Positions 24,331 through 32,524 of a DNA stretch of 37,659 bases are shown here, in pieces (within the stretch, counting starts at the first letter, position 1; the number at the start of each line of letters is the position of its first letter). Origin of the DNA: an uncultured Spirochaetales bacterium. Its GTDB lineage: Bacteria; Spirochaetota; Spirochaetia; Sphaerochaetales; Sphaerochaetaceae. A program made the position numbers and the translations under genes. A model generated the notes under the pieces. It worked only from the letters and a program-made list of their open reading frames with translations, was not told the origin of the DNA and searched no databases. Location of the stretch: positions 1 to 37,659 of the forward strand of contig CASGDQ010000015.1 of NCBI GenBank assembly GCA_949300325.1, given 5' to 3'.

Positions 24331-24343
24331 TATTGTATACAAT
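24328..24343 (+). promoter_or_regulatory. GntR-type operator at the transketolase operon start site
   Basis: Perfect ATTGTATACAAT (24332-24343) preceded by GTAT (24328-24331). The 16 bp are the exact reverse complement of 14521-14536. Position over the -10/+1 region implies repression. Confidence 0.75.
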
Positions 24344-24368
24344 AATAAAAAATTAAAGGAGAATTGAA

Positions 24369-25256
24369 ATGAGGGAAAAGTTGCAGAAGCTGCTTTCTGA
24401 ACCGGATAGGAAAATGAATGCGCAAGAGCTTTCTTATCTTTCCGCATGTTTCAGAGAGACGATGTTTTCCATCCTGCATGAAAGAGGGACCGGCCATTGG
24501 GGAGGAGCCAGCAGTGCTGCGGAACTTGTGACTTGTCTTTATTTTAACAGGATGAATATAGATTCTAAGAATCCAGGATGGGAAGACCGCGACAGGTTTA
24601 TTCTTTCCAAGGGGCATGCCAGCGTCAATCTTTATACCGTTCTATCGCATCGCGGGTATTTTCCTGTTGAGGATCTGCACGGATTCAGAACGCTTGGATC
24701 TTATCTCCAGGGACATCCTGCCATGAACAAGATCCCTGGCGTGGATATGTCCACTGGCGCGCTTGGCCATGGAATTTCCGTCGGCTTGGGCATGGCTCTT
24801 GCCGCAGGGCTTGGGAAAAAGGATTACTGGACCTATGTGCTTACAGGAGAGGGATGCCTCAATGAAGGCTCTTCCTGGGAGGCGCTTATGACAGCAGCGA
24901 AATACAAGCCTCGCCGCCTTGTGCTCTTGATCGATTACAACAAGGTCCAGCTTGATGGTACGGAAGACCAGATAATGCCGATAAAGCCGCTTGACGAGAA
25001 GCTCAGAAGTTTCGGTTGGAATGTCTCCTGCGGTTATGATGGGAACAATACCGCTGACATCCTTAAATCCTTTGAATGGCTTGATAGCGATGAGGTATGG
25101 CCGAAGGCAGTCATTTACGACACGATCAAAGGAAAGAACGTCAGTTTCTCTGAGGGCAAGAACACCTGGCATGGTGCGAAAATCGACGATGAACATTATG
25201 AAATCGGGGAAAAGGAACTTTTGTCCGATATTAAGAAGAAGGAGGCGCTTGTATGA
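24369..25256 (+). CDS. transketolase, N-terminal (ThDP pyrophosphate-binding) subunit
   Basis: 295-residue split-transketolase subunit holding the pyrophosphate-binding half. SKGH (80-83) and GHP (115-117) carry catalytic histidines; the ThDP/metal motif is GEG (160-162) with Asn165, where the second residue is Glu rather than the usual Asp, and the motif closes at DYNKVQLDG. It transfers two-carbon ketol units. In split form next to non-housekeeping genes such enzymes often act on unusual sugars (for example apulose 4-phosphate transketolase AptAB or SqwGH of sulfoquinovose breakdown). Ribosome site AAAGGAG; coupled to the C-terminal subunit by a 4-nt overlap. Confidence 0.92.
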   Translation: MREKLQKLLSEPDRKMNAQELSYLSACFRETMFSILHERGTGHWGGASSAAELVTCLYFNRMNIDSKNPGWEDRDRFILSKGHASVNLYTVLSHRGYFPVEDLHGFRTLGSYLQGHPAMNKIPGVDMSTGALGHGISVGLGMALAAGLGKKDYWTYVLTGEGCLNEGSSWEALMTAAKYKPRRLVLLIDYNKVQLDGTEDQIMPIKPLDEKLRSFGWNVSCGYDGNNTADILKSFEWLDSDEVWPKAVIYDTIKGKNVSFSEGKNTWHGAKIDDEHYEIGEKELLSDIKKKEALV

Positions 25257-26182
25257 GTATCGCTATGCGTGAGGCTTTTGGCAGGCATCTTGCCCTTTTA
25301 GGCGAGAGCCATCCGGAATTGGTCGTATTGGATGCAGATGTGTCGAGCTCGACAAAGAGCGCGCTCTTTGCAAAGAAATTCCCTGAAAGATTTTTCAATG
25401 TCGGGGTAGCGGAGGGCAACCTTGCAGGAGTTGCCGCAGGGCTTGCCACATGCGGCTATCATCCGGTCATAAACGCCTTTGCGATTTTCTTGGCATTGAA
25501 GAGTACGGATCAGATAAGAAATGATATCTGCTATAATAATCTTCCTGTTGTGATTGCTGGTGCATACGGCGGTCTTTCCGACAGCTTCGACGGAGCAAGT
25601 CATCAGGCAATTGAAGATATCGCAATCATGAGGGTGCTTCCGAATATGGAGGTCATAGTCCCCTCCGATGCCCATCAGGCAGAATTGGCTCTTGAGTATG
25701 CTTTGAATGTCAAAAAGCCAGTTTATATCAGGCTTAACAGGAATGAGATGCCAGATATAGAAACAAATGAAAAGGAATTCTATCAGGCGAAGGCTGTGCT
25801 GTGCAGGAGCGGAAGAGATGTTACAATTGCTGCAAACGGCATAACCGCATCGATGGCAATGGAAGCGGCAGGCATACTCCATGAGAAGGGCATTGAGGCT
25901 GAGGTCTTTTCTGTTCCTTTTGTCAAACCCTTGGACTGCTCATCCATTTTTGCTTCTGCGGAAAAAACAGGTGCTCTTGTTACTGTCGAGGAGCATCTTC
26001 TTGCTGGAGGATTTTCTTCGGCCCTTGCAGAAAAGGCTTTCACCTCTTCCTTCAAGGTAAAAACCGATACTATCGGTATCGATGACAAATTTGGGGAAAC
26101 CGGACCGTACAACACCCTTTTAGCCAAATACGGTCTCTCAGCAGAGGCCATAGCCTCCAGAGTGGAAAACTTATTGAAATGA
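25253..26182 (+). CDS. transketolase, C-terminal (pyrimidine-binding) subunit
   Basis: 309-residue partner of the preceding subunit, supplying the pyrimidine-binding domain (about 1-170) with the conserved cofactor-activating Glu54 in GVAEGNLAGVAAGLA, and the C-terminal transketolase domain (about 185-305). Starts at ATGA overlapping the upstream stop, so the two are made in equal amounts. Residues that contact the sugar phosphate cannot be judged reliably here, so the acceptor is open. Confidence 0.92.
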   Translation: MSIAMREAFGRHLALLGESHPELVVLDADVSSSTKSALFAKKFPERFFNVGVAEGNLAGVAAGLATCGYHPVINAFAIFLALKSTDQIRNDICYNNLPVVIAGAYGGLSDSFDGASHQAIEDIAIMRVLPNMEVIVPSDAHQAELALEYALNVKKPVYIRLNRNEMPDIETNEKEFYQAKAVLCRSGRDVTIAANGITASMAMEAAGILHEKGIEAEVFSVPFVKPLDCSSIFASAEKTGALVTVEEHLLAGGFSSALAEKAFTSSFKVKTDTIGIDDKFGETGPYNTLLAKYGLSAEAIASRVENLLK

Positions 26183-26216
26183 AAGCTCTTTCATAAATTT
26201 GAGGAGGAAAGACATT

Positions 26217-27500
26217 ATGGATTACATTGCAAGATCTTATGAATTATTAAAAGAATGGAAGAAGGATGCATACACCTTCGGAGTGGGATGTCTGGACAAG
26301 GTAGGAGGTATTGCAGCAGGGTATGGAAAGAAGGCGCTGCTGGTATCAAACACCACATATATGAAGGCGGTGGCAGACGAAGTGGCCGCATCCCTTGCCG
26401 CAGCAGGAGTTGAGCTTGTCGGAGGAAAGATCGCCCCCGATGCGAAACCGAACGCACCCCGCGAGGATGTCTATCGCCTTACCACATACGTTCTGCAGTT
26501 TAAGCCCGATTGCATCGTCGCAGTTGGAGGCGGATCGACGATCGATGCATGCAAGGCAGCGAGCATGCTTGCCTCGCTTGGCAGCGTAGTGAGCCCTGAA
26601 GTGGATGAATATTTCGGCACAGGCAAGGTGACGGAGTACATCAAGGCCACAGGAAAGAAGATGACCCCAGTGGTGGCAGTCGAGACGTCGGCCTCATCCG
26701 GTGCGCATCTGACAAAATACTCGAACATCACTGATCCGGTGGCAGGGCAGAAGAAGCTGATAGTTGATCCAGCGATCATCCCTGAGCATTCCATATTCGA
26801 TTACAAGGTGACTTGCTCTATGCCTTTGAGCGTGACGATAGATGGAGCTCTGGATGCCATAGCCCATACATTCGAGGTGTTCTGCGGAGCAAAAGGGGAT
26901 GCATACGACAAGGCTAAGGAGATAGCGGAATGCGCCATCGGGCTTGTTACGACCTATGCAAAGGACATCATCAAGAATCCTGGGGATATAAAAGCCAGGG
27001 AAGCCATAGGTCTGGCTACGGACCTTGGAGGATATGCGATAATGGTCGGAGGTACAAGCGGACCGCACCTTACATCGTTCAGCCTCGTAGACATCGTCGG
27101 ACATGGCACAGCCTGCGGATTGATGAACCCGTATTACATGGTGTTCTACAGCAAGGCGATCCAGAACCAGCTCAAGGTTGTCGGCAAGATCTTCAAGGAT
27201 CATGGATATATTAAGGAGGATATAAGCAAGCTTGAGGGAAGGGCTCTGGCGCTTGCGGTGGCATCCGGCATGATAGCATTTGAGAAATCCATAGGAGCTC
27301 CTACAACGCTTTCCGATATAAAGGGCTTCAAGAAGGAAGTGCATGTGCCTAGGGCGCTGAAGGCTGCAAAGGATCCGGATCTGAAAATGAAATTGCAGAA
27401 CATGCCTGTGGCGATGACAGCCGATGACGTGGATGAGTTCATGGCGCCGATACTTGAAGCAGCGGTCACAGGCGATCTCAGCCTTATCAAGGAAATGTAA
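26217..27500 (+). CDS. iron-containing (group III) alcohol dehydrogenase
   Basis: 427-residue NAD(P)-dependent dehydrogenase. N-terminal dinucleotide-binding domain with the family motif VGGGSTIDACKA (about 104-115); the helical domain provides the metal ligands (Asp and His in DGALDAIAHTFE near 210, and His of VGHGTACGLMNPY near 300). Longer than the usual about 385 residues. It oxidises or reduces a hydroxyl/carbonyl of the pathway intermediate. Start ATG 26217 follows GAGGAGG (26201-26207); the short ORF extension to 26199 is rejected. Together with LarA and the TIM barrel it forms the middle of the GntR-controlled operon. Confidence 0.88.
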   Translation: MDYIARSYELLKEWKKDAYTFGVGCLDKVGGIAAGYGKKALLVSNTTYMKAVADEVAASLAAAGVELVGGKIAPDAKPNAPREDVYRLTTYVLQFKPDCIVAVGGGSTIDACKAASMLASLGSVVSPEVDEYFGTGKVTEYIKATGKKMTPVVAVETSASSGAHLTKYSNITDPVAGQKKLIVDPAIIPEHSIFDYKVTCSMPLSVTIDGALDAIAHTFEVFCGAKGDAYDKAKEIAECAIGLVTTYAKDIIKNPGDIKAREAIGLATDLGGYAIMVGGTSGPHLTSFSLVDIVGHGTACGLMNPYYMVFYSKAIQNQLKVVGKIFKDHGYIKEDISKLEGRALALAVASGMIAFEKSIGAPTTLSDIKGFKKEVHVPRALKAAKDPDLKMKLQNMPVAMTADDVDEFMAPILEAAVTGDLSLIKEM

Positions 27501-27514
27501 GCAGGAGGAGCAAT

Positions 27515-28897
27515 ATGCAGAAGGTGCCCAATCCATTTGGTAAAGGTTATGGCAGTCTTGTCCTGCCCGACCATACATTCATTGCACATATGGAGTCCCC
27601 CGAGGTTCTGGCGGATGCAGCATCCCAGATCAAAAATTCCCTTGAGCATCCTATCGGGTCTGAGAGCCTGAAGAGCATTGCTCTGGCCAAGAAGAGGGCA
27701 AAAAGGGATGCGGATGCGTGCATAGTCGTGTCCGACAACACCCGCCCGGTTCCTTATAAGGGTGAATGCGGCATCCTTCTGCCAATAATAGAGACGCTCA
27801 TCGATGCAGGCTTCAAGGCCGAGGAGATCACAGTTTTGGTGGCGACCGGGATGCATCGGCCGATGAGCCGAAAAGAGCTGGAGCAGATGATCGATAAGAG
27901 GGTGTTCTCTCTCGGGGTCCGGGTGATAAACCATGAGCCGAAGAACGAAGAGCGCCTTTGTCTTGTCGGTGTGACAAAGCGTGGAACGCGTGCGATGATA
28001 GACACTGTGTATGCCTCAGCCTCTTTGAAGATCGCGACAGGTCTAGTGGAGAGCCATTTCATGGCAGGGGCTTCCGGAGGGCGCAAAGCAATATGCCCCG
28101 GGGTGATAGGAGAGGAGTCGACATATATCTTCCACGGTCCTGCGCTCATGGATGATGAGAACTCTAGAGATCTCGTCATAGAAGGCAATCCAGTGCATGA
28201 GGAGAGCCTGGAAGTGGCGAAGCTTGCTGGGGTGGATTTCATAGTTAATGTCACTCTGGACCACAGCTTCAGGATAACCGGAGTGTTTTCCGGAGATCTT
28301 GAGAAGGCGCATCTGGCAGCGGTAGAGAACATAAGAAAGGTTGTTCAGGTGGAGGTTCCCGGAAAAGCGGACGTTGTAATAACGCATGGAGGATTTGTAG
28401 GGATAAACCACTATCAGACCGCCAAATGCGCAGTAGCATCGCTCGGTGCTCTCAAAAAGGATGGATACCTGATCGCTATTGCCGATGCGACTGATAGCGG
28501 GCATGTGATAGGAAGTGCCAATTACCGTACGGCATTAGCCCTTTTATCGCTTGTCGGCTCCGATGCGTTCGTGCGCCTTCTTAACAGCCCCGATTGGGTG
28601 TTTTTGCCCGAGCAGTGGCAGGTGCAGCAGTGGGCGAAGGTGTTCAGGCGCATTCCAATGGACAGGTTTTATCTTTATTCTCCGCAGATCAGGCATGAAT
28701 ACTATCATCTTCTTCCCGGAAACGACATAAGGGAGCTTTTTGATGAGGATGTGGATGAAGGCTCTGCAGATATTTTCGCTCTGGCTGTAGAAAAGGCGCT
28801 TGAGGATATTGCAAGGCGTGAGAAAAAGAGTGTGGACGAGCTTTCCATCATCTATCTTGCCGATGGACCGTATGAGATCCCGGTGGAAAGAAAATAG
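27515..28897 (+). CDS. larA: LarA-family nickel-pincer racemase/epimerase
   Basis: 460-residue lactate-racemase homologue. Active-site residues of L. plantarum LarA are matched in spacing: Asp74 and Arg77 (DNTRP), His114 (GMHRP), His181 and Lys191 (HFMAGASGGRK), His207 (HGPAL). Lys191 corresponds to the lysine that covalently holds the nickel-pincer nucleotide cofactor. The family inverts alpha-hydroxy acids by hydride transfer; members act on lactate, malate and longer or sugar acids. None of larB, larC or larE for cofactor assembly is in this window. Its place between a dehydrogenase and a TIM barrel suggests a hydroxy-acid substrate other than lactate. Ribosome site AGGAGGAG. Confidence 0.88.
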   Translation: MQKVPNPFGKGYGSLVLPDHTFIAHMESPEVLADAASQIKNSLEHPIGSESLKSIALAKKRAKRDADACIVVSDNTRPVPYKGECGILLPIIETLIDAGFKAEEITVLVATGMHRPMSRKELEQMIDKRVFSLGVRVINHEPKNEERLCLVGVTKRGTRAMIDTVYASASLKIATGLVESHFMAGASGGRKAICPGVIGEESTYIFHGPALMDDENSRDLVIEGNPVHEESLEVAKLAGVDFIVNVTLDHSFRITGVFSGDLEKAHLAAVENIRKVVQVEVPGKADVVITHGGFVGINHYQTAKCAVASLGALKKDGYLIAIADATDSGHVIGSANYRTALALLSLVGSDAFVRLLNSPDWVFLPEQWQVQQWAKVFRRIPMDRFYLYSPQIRHEYYHLLPGNDIRELFDEDVDEGSADIFALAVEKALEDIARREKKSVDELSIIYLADGPYEIPVERK

Positions 28898-28911
28898 TTA
28901 GGAGTACAGGT

Positions 28912-29718
28912 ATGAAATTAGGAGTAGCTATTGCAAGCGATAATGCACTGCCGTCGGCATTTGTGGTGATGAGAGGACTGGAAGAGTCGATCAGGAAGGC
29001 GGCTTCATTCGGCTATGATGGAGTGGAGCTTGCCCTCAAGGATCCGGATGAGATAACAAAGAAGGAGCTTGCATCGATTCTGAAAAAGAATAGTATGGAG
29101 GTCTCTGCAATTTCCTCCGGTCAGATTTTTGCAGCTAGACATCTGATGTTTACAGAGGAGGATCCTGAAAAAAGGAATGAGCTTGAAAAGGCTTTCAAGG
29201 GCTTTATCGATCTTGCTTCCGATTTTGGAGGACTTGTGAATATCGGGCGCGCCCGGGGCTGGATAGGAGGAAGGGATCCCTTATTCTGTGAAAATCTTTT
29301 CATCGATATGGCTACGAAGCTTTCAAACTATGCCTCGCAAAAAGGAGTCACGCTGATACTTGAACCTGTCAACAGGTATGAAATCGATTATATAAACAAC
29401 CTGGATGAGTGCGTGGAGCTTGTGAAAAAGGTAGGCTGCAGCAATTTTACGATGATGCCCGATGTGTTCCATATGAATATCGAGGATGACCATATCGGTA
29501 ATGCTCTGATAAGAAACAAGGAGTATGTGAAATACGTGCATCTTGCAGATTCAAACAGGCATGCTCCAGGAGATGGCCATCTTGATTTTGATGACATCTT
29601 CTCAGCTTTGGCGAAGATAAGATACGACGGCTGGTGTACGGTTGAATGCCTTCCATACCCGGATCCTGAAACAGCGGCAAAGCGTGCAGTTGATTTCCTC
29701 AGATCGAGGTATATCTGA
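28912..29718 (+). CDS. sugar phosphate isomerase/epimerase-like TIM barrel (AP endonuclease 2 superfamily)
   Basis: 268-residue xylose-isomerase-like barrel. The metal-binding set is visible: Glu of LEPVNRYE (about 145), Asp and His of MPDVFHMN (about 180), His of VHLADSNR (about 207) and Glu of TVECLPYP (about 243). Members isomerise or epimerise keto sugars, and some decarboxylate 3-oxo acids (for example 3-oxo-isoapionate decarboxylase). Last gene of the transketolase operon, 14 nt after larA, followed by a terminator. Confidence 0.85.
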   Translation: MKLGVAIASDNALPSAFVVMRGLEESIRKAASFGYDGVELALKDPDEITKKELASILKKNSMEVSAISSGQIFAARHLMFTEEDPEKRNELEKAFKGFIDLASDFGGLVNIGRARGWIGGRDPLFCENLFIDMATKLSNYASQKGVTLILEPVNRYEIDYINNLDECVELVKKVGCSNFTMMPDVFHMNIEDDHIGNALIRNKEYVKYVHLADSNRHAPGDGHLDFDDIFSALAKIRYDGWCTVECLPYPDPETAAKRAVDFLRSRYI

Positions 29719-29722
29719 AAAC

Positions 29723-29750
29723 AAGGGCGATTTGTTTCGCCCTTTACTTT
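29723..29750. terminator. bidirectional terminator between convergent operons
   Basis: AAGGGCGA (29723-29730) pairs with TCGCCCTT (29737-29744) around a 6-nt loop. T-rich sequence follows on the plus strand (29745-29752), and GTTTTC follows on the minus strand. The minus-strand gene's stop codon lies inside it. Confidence 0.75.
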
Positions 29751-32299
29751 TTCCTATAGAATGTCTTTTCCATAGGCAGCTGGTTTCTGGCTATTCCGTC
29801 AAATTGATAATAGGCGTTCCTTACTGCTGGGGCTGTAGGAATAGCCGAGAGTTCTCCGATCCCTTTTGCTCCGTATGTGCTTGGGCTGTCGCCCTTGCCC
29901 TTTACGGTTATCACCTTAATCTCCGGAACCTCATTGCTTCTTAAAAGCCCTAATGTGCCGTACCGGCTTTTGACCACGCCTTCTTCTTGGATGAAATTTT
30001 CTCTTACTGCGTATCCCATGCCCGTAACGACACCGCCTTCTATCTGGCCTTCTATAGCCTGGCGGTTTATGACGGTTCCGGCATCGCAGGCAGCAATTAT
30101 TTTCTCAACCTTTCCTTCGTCATCCAAGATGGCCACCTGCGCTGAATAGGAATAGGCCAGGTGGCTTACAGGGTTCTTCTTCTTGCTGTTGAGAGGATCT
30201 GTCGGAGGACAGAACTCCGCGTAGAATTCCTGTCCTTCCAATTCAATTAATTCATGTCCATCGAGAGCCTTTTTCAGTTTTTCCGCACTGAGGCGCACCG
30301 CCTCTCCTGTGAAGGCTGTCTGACGGCTAGCAGTGCTTGTGCCGCTGTTCGGGGTTCTCGAGGTATCGGGTTCCTCGACTATGAAAAGCTCTGGATCCAA
30401 TCCTGTTGTCTCCACCGCTACCTGGAGGGCCATCGTCTTTAATCCCTGTCCCATGCATGCAGCGCTTGTACGGATGTGGATGCGGCCGTTTTCTACGCTT
30501 GTTATGCAGCGTCCGGTATCAGGGACTCCCATTCCCAGCCCTGCATTCTTCAGCGCTAAAGCTATGCCGGCATGCTTTGCTTTGTAATAATCCTCTTTTA
30601 CCGCATCAAGGCATTCCACCATCGCCGTATCCGGACCTGCGATCTGCCCGTTCGGAAGCTCCTGGCCAGGTTTTATGGCATTCATGTATCTGATTTCAAA
30701 CGGATCTATGCCTATTTCCTTTGCCATCTCATCCAGTGCGGATTCAAGTGCGAAGCAGCTTTGGGTTACTCCAAAACCTCTGAAAGCTCCGGAAGGGACG
30801 TTGTTCGTATACATCGCCCGTCCTCTGACCTTGAGATTCTGGTAGTTGTAAGGCCCTCCTGCATGGGTGCATGCCCTTTGCAATACCGGCCCTCCGAGGC
30901 TTGCATATGCACCTGTGTCGGCAAGGATATCCTCTTCAAGTGCGAGGATCCTGCCTTTTTCATCGCAAGCAAGCGTCAGATCCATTGTCATCGGGTGTCT
31001 CTTTGGATGGACAATCAGGCTTTCCTGTCGGGTGAGCTTCATCTTTATCGGGCGTTGGAGCAGGTATGCGGCCAATGCGGCATGATGCTGCACTGACATG
31101 TCCTCCTTGCCTCCGAATCCTCCTCCGACAAGGCATGAGGTGACACGGACCTTTTCTTCCGGAAGCTTCAGCATCCTTGCGCATTCGCGCCTTTCATCAT
31201 ATATGCTCTGTCCCGTGGTGAACAGCCGGATTCCGCCGTTGACATCTGGAAGCGCTATCGCACATTCGACCTCCATGAAAGCATGCTCTGTATGAGGAGT
31301 GGAGTAGGTGCGTTTGAGGATATATCTTGCTTTCTGTATTGCAGATGCGGTATCGCCTCTTACGATGTTCTCTTCTCTGTAAAGATTTGTATCCATGCCC
31401 TGATGGACGATTATGCCTTTTTCAAGTGCGTCTTTTGCAGAGTATACGCCATCCAGCTTCTCAGCCTCGACAACGACCTTTTTTCTCAGCTCGTCCAATG
31501 CCGTCTTATCATAGCTTGCAATAAGAAGGATCGCATCTCCCTGATAAGCGGTGATATCGCCTTCACCGTATAAAACCGGCCAGTCCTGGCTGATATGCCC
31601 GTGGAGGTTGAACGGCACATCCTTCTTTCTTATAATCCCTATGCACCTTTCATCCTTTTCCAGTTCGGTTGTGTCGATGCTTATTATCCTGGCCCTGGGA
31701 TAGGGAGTTCTCAATGCGGCAAGGTAGCACATCCCGTCGATTTTCATATCATCGACGAACACGCCCTGGCCAAGGGCCTTTTCCGCTGCATCTATCCTTC
31801 TGAATCGTTCTCCTATTTTCCCGTTTTCATGGTTCGGCGTTACAGGAAGATTCTCTTTGAAGAACCGGGAGGCCATCAGGATCGCATCCTCGATTTTTAT
31901 ATATCCTGTGCATCTGCAGATGTTCCCGCGTATCGCTTTTTTTACATCCTCCCTTGTCGGATCCAGATTGGTATCAAGGAGAGCTTTCGCACTCATTATC
32001 ATGCCTGGAATACAGAATCCGCATTGCACTGCGCCGCACTCGGCAAAGCAGTAGGAATATACTTCCTTTTCTCTTTCCGACAGCCCTTCTATGGTGATGA
32101 TATGCTTGTTTTCAAGTTTTGAAAGCAAAGGTACACAGGCCTTTACAGCCTTACCGTCGATGATGACGGTACATGATCCGCATGCACCTTCCGAGCAGCC
32201 GTCCTTTGCACCTGTAAGACCTAAATCATCTCTGAGGAATGTAAGAAGCTTCTTATCTTCTACTGGGTGATAGAGCCTGTTATTGACGAATATATCCAT
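29744..32299 (-). CDS. selenium-dependent xanthine dehydrogenase family molybdenum hydroxylase
   Basis: 851-residue fused molybdenum hydroxylase. N-terminal plant-type 2Fe-2S domain with CSEGACGSC (Cys35 onward) and a second helical 2Fe-2S domain (GFCIPGMIM; NICRCTGY), then the Mo-pterin domain (about 165-850) with GGGFGGKED, GAFRGFGVTQ, MGQGLKT and the catalytic Glu in GAKGIGELS. The fusion order and length match the selenium-dependent molybdenum hydroxylase 1/XDH type, in which a labile selenium ligand, not selenocysteine, sits on Mo. No FAD subunit is encoded nearby, so the electron acceptor is another protein. Start at 32299 is set by GGGGAG 4 nt upstream; the ATG at 32311 overlaps that ribosome site. 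Substrate could be purine or another N-heterocycle. Confidence 0.87.
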   Translation of the reverse strand: MDIFVNNRLYHPVEDKKLLTFLRDDLGLTGAKDGCSEGACGSCTVIIDGKAVKACVPLLSKLENKHIITIEGLSEREKEVYSYCFAECGAVQCGFCIPGMIMSAKALLDTNLDPTREDVKKAIRGNICRCTGYIKIEDAILMASRFFKENLPVTPNHENGKIGERFRRIDAAEKALGQGVFVDDMKIDGMCYLAALRTPYPRARIISIDTTELEKDERCIGIIRKKDVPFNLHGHISQDWPVLYGEGDITAYQGDAILLIASYDKTALDELRKKVVVEAEKLDGVYSAKDALEKGIIVHQGMDTNLYREENIVRGDTASAIQKARYILKRTYSTPHTEHAFMEVECAIALPDVNGGIRLFTTGQSIYDERRECARMLKLPEEKVRVTSCLVGGGFGGKEDMSVQHHAALAAYLLQRPIKMKLTRQESLIVHPKRHPMTMDLTLACDEKGRILALEEDILADTGAYASLGGPVLQRACTHAGGPYNYQNLKVRGRAMYTNNVPSGAFRGFGVTQSCFALESALDEMAKEIGIDPFEIRYMNAIKPGQELPNGQIAGPDTAMVECLDAVKEDYYKAKHAGIALALKNAGLGMGVPDTGRCITSVENGRIHIRTSAACMGQGLKTMALQVAVETTGLDPELFIVEEPDTSRTPNSGTSTASRQTAFTGEAVRLSAEKLKKALDGHELIELEGQEFYAEFCPPTDPLNSKKKNPVSHLAYSYSAQVAILDDEGKVEKIIAACDAGTVINRQAIEGQIEGGVVTGMGYAVRENFIQEEGVVKSRYGTLGLLRSNEVPEIKVITVKGKGDSPSTYGAKGIGELSAIPTAPAVRNAYYQFDGIARNQLPMEKTFYRKK

Positions 32300-32335
32300 A
32301 TTTCTCCCCATGAAAGAGTGTTTTCAGAATGTCCT

Positions 32336-32488
32336 TCAGGGCCGCTTTGCTTCTGTTATGTCTTCAACAGCGGTCAGTGATACCCGTCCATTATCATTTT
32401 CAGGTGAAACATTCCATTTGTCAATCTCGGGCATGCCATATTTTCCCATATGCTTTTGGTATTTATCTTTATAATGGGCCTGCACCAT
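32336..32488 (-). CDS. possible 50-codon ORF between dCMP deaminase and molybdenum hydroxylase
   Basis: Minus-strand ORF of 50 codons beginning MVQAHYKDKY and ending in TGA. The sequence looks protein-like (mixed charged and aromatic residues, ending VEDITEAKRP), but I recognise no family. No Shine-Dalgarno precedes either of its first two Met codons. It is in frame with the upstream dCMP deaminase and separated from it only by one TGA and 12 sense codons, so it could be read as an extension if that TGA were recoded. It may equally be a decayed remnant or chance. Confidence 0.35.
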   Translation of the reverse strand: MVQAHYKDKYQKHMGKYGMPEIDKWNVSPENDNGRVSLTAVEDITEAKRP

Positions 32489-32501
32489 TTTCTGCAGGCC
32501 C
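32476..32501 (-). other. strong hairpin after the dCMP deaminase stop codon
   Basis: Minus-strand stem of 9 bp, GGGCCTGCA with TGCAGGCCC, and 8-nt loop GAAAATGG. It begins 23 nt after the TGA stop. No T-run follows on either strand, so it is a weak terminator. Its stem length, loop size, loop-first G and distance from the TGA (32 nt to the loop) fall within the published limits for bacterial SECIS elements. Confidence 0.5.
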
Positions 32502-32524
32502 GAAGCGGAGTATCTTCTGAAGCT

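Noticed and set aside
26694..27934. Two long minus-strand ORFs opposite the alcohol dehydrogenase and larA
   Set aside because: Overlap strongly supported genes, no start signals, low-complexity Cys/His content.
32476..32501. Ordinary intrinsic terminator for dCMP deaminase
   Set aside because: The stem is strong but no T-run follows on the minus strand, so it is listed as a hairpin of unknown role.
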